From assembly GCA_963933195.1 (NCBI GenBank), contig CAWVUS010000322.1, forward strand, positions 1-5,583: 5,583 nucleotides of DNA, given 5' to 3'. Origin of the DNA: UBA8437 sp963933195 (GTDB taxonomy: Bacteria; Planctomycetota; Planctomycetia; Planctomycetales; Planctomycetaceae). Of the stretch, positions 1 through 5,583 are shown piece by piece (position 1 is the first letter of the stretch; the number at the start of each line of letters is the position of its first letter). The translations under genes were made by a program, and so were the position numbers. The notes beneath the pieces are model-generated. The model had not been told where the DNA came from, did no database searches, and saw only the letters and a list, made by a program, of their open reading frames with translations.

Positions 1-1728
1 TACAACGACGAGGAACGACAAGACGCGTATGACATGGTCGGCTGGATCGCCGATCAACCATGGTGCAGCGGCAACGTCGGCATGATCGGCAAGTCGTTCA
101 GTGCGGTCGTGCAGTGGCAGGTTGCGGTTCAAAACCCTCCCGCACTCAAGGCGATCATCGTCCGATCGGCCAACGACGACGTCTACACCGAATGGGTGTA
201 TCCCGGCGGCTGCCTGCGGCCGTACATGTTCGACAGCTACTCGGCCAACATGAACACGTGGAACTTCGCGCCGCCGGATCCGGATGTCGTCGGCGAGCAA
301 TGGGAAACGTTGTGGCAAGAGCGGCTGGAGAACAGTGCGCCATGGGGGATCGGCTACATCTCCAATCCACTGCAAGGACCGTACTGGCAAGACCGCTCGT
401 TGTCGGCCGACTTCGACCGGGTCAAGTGCGCGGTGATGGTGATCGGCGGATGGTCCGACTGCTACCCAACCGCTCTCCTGCGAGCCTACGAAAACCTGCA
501 GTGCCCCAAAAAGGCGATGGTCGGACCGTCCGGACACTGGTATGGCGAGGAACCCGTCTCGGTGCCCGGGCCGCGAGTGGACACACGGCCAATCTATCTC
601 CGGTGGTTTGATCACTGGTTGAAGGAGATCGACAACGGTGTCATGGATGAACCGCCCGTCACACTCTTTGTCCGTCGACACAGTCCTCCCGCCGCCCGCA
701 TGCCTCTTGAAGAGCCCGGTGAATGGCGAAGCGAAAACGAGTGGCCCCTGGCTCGTCGCGAAGAACAGATGTTGTTCCTGGGCAACTCGAGCCTCGATGA
801 ATCGGTCACGGACAACAACACCCATGATGAACTTCCCTACCACGCGAGTTCTGGAATCTCGTCGGGGATTCACTGGGGTGGCGGAATCATGCCGTGGGGA
901 ATGCCGCTGGACCAGCGACACGACAACGCCAACCGAATTGCCTACACCTCCGCTCCACTCGAAGAAGACATCGAAGTCACCGGCACGCCAATCGCAAAAC
1001 TGTTCGTCTCGTCAACCGCCCACGTGGCCTACTTCCGGGTGAAGCTGATCGATGTCGCACCCGATGGAACAGAAAAACTCGTGCGTTACGGCGGCTTGAA
1101 CGCCACGCATCGGCAGTCAGACGTTCAACCGACACCGCTGGAACCCGGAGAAATCTACTCGCTCGAAATCCCATTGAAAACGATGTCGTACGTCTTCGAG
1201 CAGGGGCACCGACTGCAGATCGACATCGCCGGAGCCGACTTCCAGAACGCCTGGCCCGTCGCCGAACCAGGAGTGCATTCCATCCATCGCGGCGGTGAAC
1301 ATGCATCGCATATCGTGTTGCCGATCATCCCACAGCCAGCCAATCCACTGCCGCCCTGCAACCTGCAACAACTTCCGTCTGCCGATCCCGAGAAGTTGTT
1401 AACACCAACGGAATACTCGGTCACCCGGGACATGATTGAACAAGCCGTAACGGCACGTATGGGCGTGGAATCCGGCGACGCGAACAACCACCTGGAATTG
1501 ACGTCGGCTTTTACAGTCAACGACCAGGCACCGGCCCAGGCCGTGCTCGAAGCCGAGGGCAGATTCCGGCTACGGCGTGATCAGTTCGACATTGAAATTC
1601 ATTCCGACGAACGGACTCACAGCGACACCGAGTCGTTCCATCACTCCGTCCATGTCCGCATCACCCGTGACGGCACGGTGTATTTCGAAAAAGACTGGTC
1701 TGTTTCCATCCCGCGAGAACTGAATTGA
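1..1728 (+). CDS. CocE/NonD family alpha/beta hydrolase, 5'-truncated by window edge
   Basis: This is a serine hydrolase of the CocE/NonD (X-Pro dipeptidyl-peptidase S15-like) family, which cleaves ester or amide bonds; the substrate is not predictable here. The frame is open from base 1, and the 11 codons before the ATG at 34 (YNDEERQDAYD) match conserved family sequence, so that ATG is internal. Probably about 100 or more N-terminal residues are missing, including the oxyanion-hole region. Counting from Met at 34, the likely triad is Ser21 (GKSFS, bases 94-96), Asp142 (GGWSD, 457-459) and His168 (GPSGH, 535-537). A jelly-roll PF08530-like domain covers about residues 205-430. A C-terminal extension (about 455-564) ends in DWSVSIPREL, typical of the long subfamily, so the 3' end is complete at TGA. 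The elbow is unusual: the glycine normally two residues after the nucleophile is serine. Localisation cannot be judged without the N-terminus. It converges on the neighbouring operon with no sign of shared regulation. Confidence 0.93.
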   Translation, partial: YNDEERQDAYDMVGWIADQPWCSGNVGMIGKSFSAVVQWQVAVQNPPALKAIIVRSANDDVYTEWVYPGGCLRPYMFDSYSANMNTWNFAPPDPDVVGEQWETLWQERLENSAPWGIGYISNPLQGPYWQDRSLSADFDRVKCAVMVIGGWSDCYPTALLRAYENLQCPKKAMVGPSGHWYGEEPVSVPGPRVDTRPIYLRWFDHWLKEIDNGVMDEPPVTLFVRRHSPPAARMPLEEPGEWRSENEWPLARREEQMLFLGNSSLDESVTDNNTHDELPYHASSGISSGIHWGGGIMPWGMPLDQRHDNANRIAYTSAPLEEDIEVTGTPIAKLFVSSTAHVAYFRVKLIDVAPDGTEKLVRYGGLNATHRQSDVQPTPLEPGEIYSLEIPLKTMSYVFEQGHRLQIDIAGADFQNAWPVAEPGVHSIHRGGEHASHIVLPIIPQPANPLPPCNLQQLPSADPEKLLTPTEYSVTRDMIEQAVTARMGVESGDANNHLELTSAFTVNDQAPAQAVLEAEGRFRLRRDQFDIEIHSDERTHSDTESFHHSVHVRITRDGTVYFEKDWSVSIPRELN

Positions 1729-1772
1729 CCGGACGTCCAACCGCACACGTCACGTTACTGGCGGTCAACGCA

Positions 1773-1789
1773 TTGGCCAATCAGGCCAA
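1773..1789. terminator. Small perfect hairpin in convergent gap (weak terminator candidate)
   Basis: The 157-base gap between the two convergent stop codons (1728 and 1886) holds a perfect 6-bp inverted repeat, TTGGCC and GGCCAA, around a 5-base loop AATCA. A second pairing, CTGG at 1758-1761 with CCAG at 1790-1793, could extend the stem, but only across an 11-base bulge on one side. It is the best terminator candidate in the gap and could in principle serve both strands. However, neither strand has a T-tract after it, so it does not look like a standard intrinsic terminator. Nothing else recognisable lies in the gap. Confidence 0.25.
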
Positions 1790-1885
1790 CCAGCGGAAAG
1801 ACAATTCACTTCGCAATCGATCCGCTGTCCTGCTCGTGCCGGAAACTCTCGGCGACCAGGGCAGGGGAGGGCCACAAGCCCACCG

Positions 1886-3265
1886 TCAGGCCAGGATCCC
1901 CGTGACCGCGCCGGTACTATCGGCATACGATTCGCGTTTGATGCCAAGGCACTGCAACTGGGTCAGCCAGAGATTCGCCAGCGGCGTGCCGGTCTTGCAG
2001 TGGACATGCTTGCCCAGCTTCAGCGTTCCACCTCCGCCGCCAGCGACCACCAGTGGCAGGTCGTTGTACTGATGAGTGGTCCCATCGCCCATGCCGGCTC
2101 CGAGAGTGAAGATGGTGTTGTCCAGAAGCGTTGTCCCCCCCGCCTCCTCGATACCATCCATCCGCTCGAGCAATCTCGCGTACGCTGAGACATGGAAACG
2201 ATCCAGCTTGAGCAGGTCCTCGAGATGGTTTTGGGGAGCGTGTGTCATCCCGTGATGACTGTGTGGCTTGTCGAGAATCCCTTCCCAGTTTGTCGGGGTT
2301 GTCCAGCGTTCCGGCCCCACCATCAGGGTGCCAACGTTGGTGACGCCAATCTGCAACGCGGTGACCAGCAGATCACCCATCAGGTGAATGTAATCGTTGC
2401 GTGGCAAATGCTCGGCCGGACGCTTGATCGATGCTGCGGCCAGTTCGGACTTCATGGCGTCGATGCGATCCATGCGTTTCTCGATGGTCCGAATCGCGTC
2501 GAAGTACTCGGCAAACTTGTGTCGGTCACTGGTACTCAGACGAGGTTGCAACCGGCGAGCATTGCCCAGGGCCAGGTCGGTGATGTTTCGGAAGTTCGTG
2601 TTGGCCCGGGTGCCGAACAACCGGTCATAGATCTTTCGAGGATTTCTCATCGAAGGGGCGACGTGACCGGTGCCGTACCAGGACATGTTGTCGAAGTAGA
2701 TCGATTCGATGTTGTTCTTGTGGTCGTTGCAACTGAGTTCCAGGGTGGAGTAGGGAGTCGCCTGCCCGATGCCGTCGGCAGCAATGTGATCGAGCGTTCG
2801 GGCGAGTGGATAGGCCGAATTCTTGACCGCGAATGGCGCAACACTGGTCAGGAAACACGAGGCGCACTGGGCATGCGAGTCGGTCCCGTGTTGGAAGATG
2901 CGATCCAGTCCGGTGACCAGCGACATTTTTTCCCGCACCTTGTGCAGCGGAGCCAGCGTCGGCGTGAACGTCAACGGATGGTTGCCCACCGGGACCGTCT
3001 TGCCTTCGAAACGCCAGACGTTATTCTGCCCGGCGAATTTTGGCAGCGCCCGATCACCCTCACCTGGGAAGAAGCCTCGCCGGGTGATTCCATTCGGCAG
3101 ATAGAAGAAGGCCAGCCGCTTGGCCGGAGTGGGAACCGTGCCACCGTTCTCGGCCCGACATTGGTTGGTGAAACTCTCGAGCCAGGGCAGGCTCAGCGCG
3201 GCCCCACCGGTGCCTGCGAGAAATCGCCGTCGAGAAACGGAGTGAACAGTGTCCTGGTTGGTCAT
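1886..3265 (-). CDS. DUF1552 (HXXSHH family) protein with Tat signal
   Basis: This is a complete 459-residue DUF1552 (PF07586, HXXSHH) protein of unknown function, at the usual family length. Residues 11-30 form a twin-arginine signal (SRRRFLAG, then a hydrophobic stretch ending LPWLE), so export in a folded state is expected. The family core runs from about 48 (RLAFFYLPNGI) to the end: GTDSHAQCASCFLT (127-140), a helical region (about 235-280), RFHVSAYARLLERM (356-369), GAGMGDGTTH (389-398), a glycine-rich VVAGGGGGTLK (406-416), GTPLANLWL (426-434) and ADSTGAVTG (448-456). The GxGMGDG...GGG pattern recalls DUF1501 and sulfatase-like proteins, which is only an inference. The name-giving motif appears degenerate, as HGMTHA at 338-343. 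Cys134 and Cys137 form CASC. The ATG at 3265 is chosen because a ribosome binding site lies 8 bases upstream and the Tat motif begins at residue 11. It is second in an operon, 12 bases after the DUF1592-type gene. The stop is TGA. Confidence 0.95.
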   Translation of the reverse strand: MTNQDTVHSVSRRRFLAGTGGAALSLPWLESFTNQCRAENGGTVPTPAKRLAFFYLPNGITRRGFFPGEGDRALPKFAGQNNVWRFEGKTVPVGNHPLTFTPTLAPLHKVREKMSLVTGLDRIFQHGTDSHAQCASCFLTSVAPFAVKNSAYPLARTLDHIAADGIGQATPYSTLELSCNDHKNNIESIYFDNMSWYGTGHVAPSMRNPRKIYDRLFGTRANTNFRNITDLALGNARRLQPRLSTSDRHKFAEYFDAIRTIEKRMDRIDAMKSELAAASIKRPAEHLPRNDYIHLMGDLLVTALQIGVTNVGTLMVGPERWTTPTNWEGILDKPHSHHGMTHAPQNHLEDLLKLDRFHVSAYARLLERMDGIEEAGGTTLLDNTIFTLGAGMGDGTTHQYNDLPLVVAGGGGGTLKLGKHVHCKTGTPLANLWLTQLQCLGIKRESYADSTGAVTGILA

Positions 3266-3273
3266 CTCGTTCG

Positions 3274-3277
3274 CCTT
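3274..3277 (-). promoter_or_regulatory. Ribosome binding site of the DUF1552 gene, abutting upstream stop
   Basis: On the minus strand the junction reads TAAAAGGCGAACGAGATG. The purine core AAGG directly follows the TAA stop of the upstream DUF1592-type gene and sits 8 bases before the DUF1552 ATG, an ideal Shine-Dalgarno spacing. No room remains for a separate promoter between the genes, so co-transcription and probably translational coupling are inferred. Confidence 0.75.
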
Positions 3278-5583
3278 TTATTCCGACCGCCGGGCACCGG
3301 CCTTGTTTTGTTTGGCTGGCACCCGAACTCGTGTGTTCTTGTGAAGGAAGGGGGCGCTCATCGCGATTCTCTTGAGCACCGATCGCATCTGGTCCTGGCC
3401 GGCAACCGCCTTTGCGGTCATGTCGTCCAGTGCGAGGGAATCCGCAGGTCCGAGTTCGCGGCCCAACGCGTAGGTCAGCAGATGAGAGATGAATCCGCGG
3501 ATGAACCGGTGTTTCTCCTGGAGAATCAAACGCTTGAACTCCACCACGGTCTTGAATTCGTGCTGGTTGAACAGCACACCGCCGACGTCCACGTCTCGAC
3601 CGTTCTCATACTTGTCTCGCCAGACTCCCGTGGGGCCGTAATTCTCCAACGCAAAGCCAAACGGATCAATCTTGTTGTGACAGCCGGCACAGTCGGCACG
3701 TTTGCGATGCAGGGCAAGTCGTTCGCGAATGGTGAGTTTCGCCAGTTTCTCTTTGTCGGCCTCGGGCAGAGGTGGGACATCGGCCGGGGGCGGTTCCGGT
3801 GGATCGTTGAAGATCACCGAATTGACCCAGGCCCCTCTTGTTATCGGCTGCGTCCGAGTCGGCGTGGAGGTCATGGTCATGATTGCGGCGTTGGTGATCA
3901 CTCCACCTCGACGTGGGTCGTCCAATGGAACACGCCGAAACACCTGGATGATGACTTCGATGGGCGCTTTGCGATGGCCCTCGTAATTCGCCTGCAACAT
4001 CTGGCTTTGCCAGGTGAACTTCGGATCGAGCAGATCGACGATCGAACGGTCTTCGACAAACACCGTCTCGAACAGCAACAGTGGCTCGGGCAGCATGTGG
4101 ATGCTGCTCCGATAGCCGACGTAATAGAAGTAGGGAAACTTCTTCTGATCCGGTATCGACGTGACCAGTCGTTCCAGTTGCAACCACTGGCCGGGAAAGT
4201 TGTCACAGAACCGACTCGACCGTCGATCGTTCATCATCCGCTCGACTTGCCTGCCAAGCGTTTCGGGATCACTCAGTTTTCCCGACTCGGCAAGATCAAG
4301 CAACGTGTCATCGGGGATGCTGCTCCAGAAGAACCGGGCCAGTCGCGAGGCCAGTTCAAAGTCGCTCACGCGTTGACGCCCCCGTCGCTTGTCTTCCGGG
4401 ACCTTCCCGTCAGACGATTCGTAAAAGTAGAGGAAGTCCGGCATTCCCAGGACAGCGCCCACCATTGTCCGCATCGTGGCCTCAAATGAAGCCCCCGACG
4501 CAAGCTGTCCCTCCGCAAACTTCGTGAACCGCTCGAGCGTGTCACGATTGACCGGGCGGCGAAACGCTCGACGCAACAGGATCTCGAGCCGGGCGCGGAT
4601 CGCAACCTTGTCGGCAACGGGTCCCGACTTCGGCTTCGAAGCCGGCTTGCGCCCCGTGATCTCGATGTAGTCCAGACCGAAGTAGTACCGAATTGACCGC
4701 TCGTTCTTGCCAACGCACTTGAATCGCAGCGAATGTCGGCCGGCAGCGAGTTTCAGTCCGCCAACATCCTGCACGGCGTGGACGACTTTCGGATCGTAGA
4801 GGTCGACCTTTTCACCGATCGTCTTGCCATCCAGGGACACCTCGAACAGGCCATAGTCGGGAGCTTTCGTGAACCCAAATCGCAGACCGCTCCCAGTGTC
4901 GGTGACATCAAACGAGACTGTCAGTTCCGACCCCGTTTTTGGACACCCCCAGAACAGTTGTGCGTCTCCACTCCATTGTTTTCCAAATTCTCGCATGTCC
5001 TGTCGAGCGGCGCGTCTCGTTGAGGTCGCCCGGGCTTTCACGAGACCTTCAAGCTCCGCCTCGTATCGTCCGTTGACAGGACCGCGAACCGGCTTCCCTG
5101 GTGGTGCAAACAGGCGGTTCCAGCTTCGGCATTCCCTGGAATTGAGATCGGGACTCTCAACGATCGTCTGGCTCAATCGAAGAAAAGATTCCATCAACAG
5201 CGGCGAGAGTGTCAGGTGGTCGGCGCGGTTGTCGAAACCGTGCTCGGCCCGCTTGTCTTGTGGAAAGGCCGCCACTCCCTTGAACCCCTCGGGCCGCTGG
5301 CTGTCGAGATCCTTGGCCAGAGGACGGCTCGAGACGCGTACCGTCGGAGGCATCTTCCTGGTCTCCGGCCGAAAGTAGTCAGACCGGCGCCGCAGCAGTC
5401 GCTCGTTCAAACGGAAGATATCCCGGTCCAGTTCCAGGAGATCGACCACGGCGTTGTTGTACTGGAACCGGTTCATTCGCCGAATCGGTGTCGGGCCAAA
5501 CGGATAGGCCTGTAACGCCTGCCGGAGCACCGCCCGCAGCCGTGTGACCATTTGCTTCCGCTTGACCAGCGGAAGAGGCGGCT
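3278..5583 (-). CDS. DUF1592/DUF1588 planctomycete cytochrome c-type multidomain protein, 5'-truncated
   Basis: This is a large secreted-type protein of unknown function with the planctomycete domain series. Counting from the ATG at 5551, the domains are: DUF1587/PSD3 (about 20-115, PIRRMNRFQYNN); a beta-rich carbohydrate-binding-like module (about 162-300); DUF1595/PSD5 (about 318-378, LLRRAFRRPV); DUF1592/PSD4 (about 395-522, LASRLARFFWSSIPDD); DUF1588/PSCyt3 (about 543-655) with a proline-rich linker (584-595) and haem c motif CAGCH (621-625, bases 3677-3691) followed by IDPFGFALENYGP; and DUF1585/PSD2 (about 658-738, LLTYALGREL). The haem motif implies maturation outside the cytoplasm and a redox or electron-transfer role, which is an inference. 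The frame stays open from 5551 to the right edge (PPLPLVKRKQ before the Met), and the GGAAG near that ATG is only 3 bases away, a poor site. The true start, a signal peptide and probably an N-terminal PSCyt1 haem domain therefore lie outside the window. It is first in the operon with the DUF1552 gene; the stop is TAA. Confidence 0.94.
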   Translation of the reverse strand, partial: PPLPLVKRKQMVTRLRAVLRQALQAYPFGPTPIRRMNRFQYNNAVVDLLELDRDIFRLNERLLRRRSDYFRPETRKMPPTVRVSSRPLAKDLDSQRPEGFKGVAAFPQDKRAEHGFDNRADHLTLSPLLMESFLRLSQTIVESPDLNSRECRSWNRLFAPPGKPVRGPVNGRYEAELEGLVKARATSTRRAARQDMREFGKQWSGDAQLFWGCPKTGSELTVSFDVTDTGSGLRFGFTKAPDYGLFEVSLDGKTIGEKVDLYDPKVVHAVQDVGGLKLAAGRHSLRFKCVGKNERSIRYYFGLDYIEITGRKPASKPKSGPVADKVAIRARLEILLRRAFRRPVNRDTLERFTKFAEGQLASGASFEATMRTMVGAVLGMPDFLYFYESSDGKVPEDKRRGRQRVSDFELASRLARFFWSSIPDDTLLDLAESGKLSDPETLGRQVERMMNDRRSSRFCDNFPGQWLQLERLVTSIPDQKKFPYFYYVGYRSSIHMLPEPLLLFETVFVEDRSIVDLLDPKFTWQSQMLQANYEGHRKAPIEVIIQVFRRVPLDDPRRGGVITNAAIMTMTSTPTRTQPITRGAWVNSVIFNDPPEPPPADVPPLPEADKEKLAKLTIRERLALHRKRADCAGCHNKIDPFGFALENYGPTGVWRDKYENGRDVDVGGVLFNQHEFKTVVEFKRLILQEKHRFIRGFISHLLTYALGRELGPADSLALDDMTAKAVAGQDQMRSVLKRIAMSAPFLHKNTRVRVPAKQNKAGARRSE
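5555..5575. repeat. Perfect 8-bp inverted repeat near right edge
   Basis: CTTCCGCT (5555-5562) and AGCGGAAG (5568-5575) are perfect inverted repeats around a 5-base loop, giving a GC-rich 8-bp stem. It lies just before the in-frame ATG at 5551 of the DUF1592-type gene. If that ATG were used as a start, the stem would bury the only purine-rich stretch in front of it. The more likely reading is an incidental hairpin inside coding sequence, because the frame continues through it without a stop. Confidence 0.4.

Noticed and set aside
34..36. ATG at 34 as the true start of the hydrolase
   Set aside because: The frame is open to base 1, the preceding codons encode conserved family residues, and starting at 34 would leave the nucleophile only 20 residues from the N-terminus, without the first strands of the alpha/beta fold.
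1869..1881. GGGC/GCCC mini-hairpin just after the DUF1552 stop as a terminator
   Set aside because: The stem is only 4 bp with a 5-base loop and no T-tract, which is expected by chance in G+C-rich sequence.
1725..2072. Plus-strand open frame starting at the end of the hydrolase gene
   Set aside because: It runs through the intergenic gap and antisense into the 3' end of the DUF1552 gene, with a composition unlike a real protein and no recognisable motif.
2135..2141. Run of seven C (seven G on the coding strand) in the DUF1552 gene as a slippage or frameshift site
   Set aside because: The frame is intact on both sides and the run encodes Ala-Gly-Gly by normal codons; nothing supports phase variation.
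2192..4489. A 765-codon open frame on the plus strand, antisense to both minus-strand genes
   Set aside because: It is in exact codon register with both minus-strand genes, so its lack of stops simply reflects avoidance of TTA, CTA and TCA codons in them. Its translation resembles no family I recognise, while the minus-strand proteins show clear domains throughout.
5549..5551. ATG at 5551 as the true start of the DUF1592-type protein
   Set aside because: The frame continues upstream to the edge, the purine stretch before it is too close to be a good ribosome binding site, and no signal peptide follows although the haem motif demands export.

Overview
The window looks like a piece of a Planctomycetota chromosome, possibly from a relative such as Pirellulales or Planctomycetales. 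This rests mainly on a two-gene cluster of protein families that were first defined in planctomycetes: a DUF1587/1595/1592/1588/1585 cytochrome-type protein followed by a DUF1552 (HXXSHH) protein. Supporting signs are moderately high G+C by eye, strong avoidance of TTA, CTA and TCA codons, and a twin-arginine export signal. No species can be named from this sequence.

Layout. (1) Positions 1-1728, plus strand: the 3' three-quarters or more of a CocE/NonD-type alpha/beta hydrolase. It enters from the left edge just before the nucleophile elbow and runs to a complete C-terminus. (2) Positions 1729-1885: a 157-base convergent intergenic gap with one short perfect hairpin and no convincing terminator. 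(3) Positions 1886-3265, minus strand: a complete DUF1552 protein with an N-terminal twin-arginine signal. (4) Positions 3278-5583, minus strand: a large multidomain DUF1592-type protein with one CXXCH haem c site. It runs off the right edge, so its N-terminus is missing.

The two minus-strand genes form an operon, with the DUF1592-type gene first. They are separated by 12 bases, and the ribosome binding site of the second gene abuts the stop codon of the first. Both products are expected outside the cytoplasm, one as a c-type cytochrome-like protein and the other as a Tat-exported protein. The pairing recurs in planctomycetes and related bacteria, but its biochemical role is, as far as I know, not established. 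The hydrolase is convergent and nothing here ties it functionally to the pair.

No RNA genes, mobile elements, CRISPR arrays or long repeats were seen. The most interesting content is the uncharacterised DUF1592/DUF1552 pair, especially a carbohydrate-binding-like module inside the DUF1592 protein and a degenerate signature motif in the DUF1552 protein.
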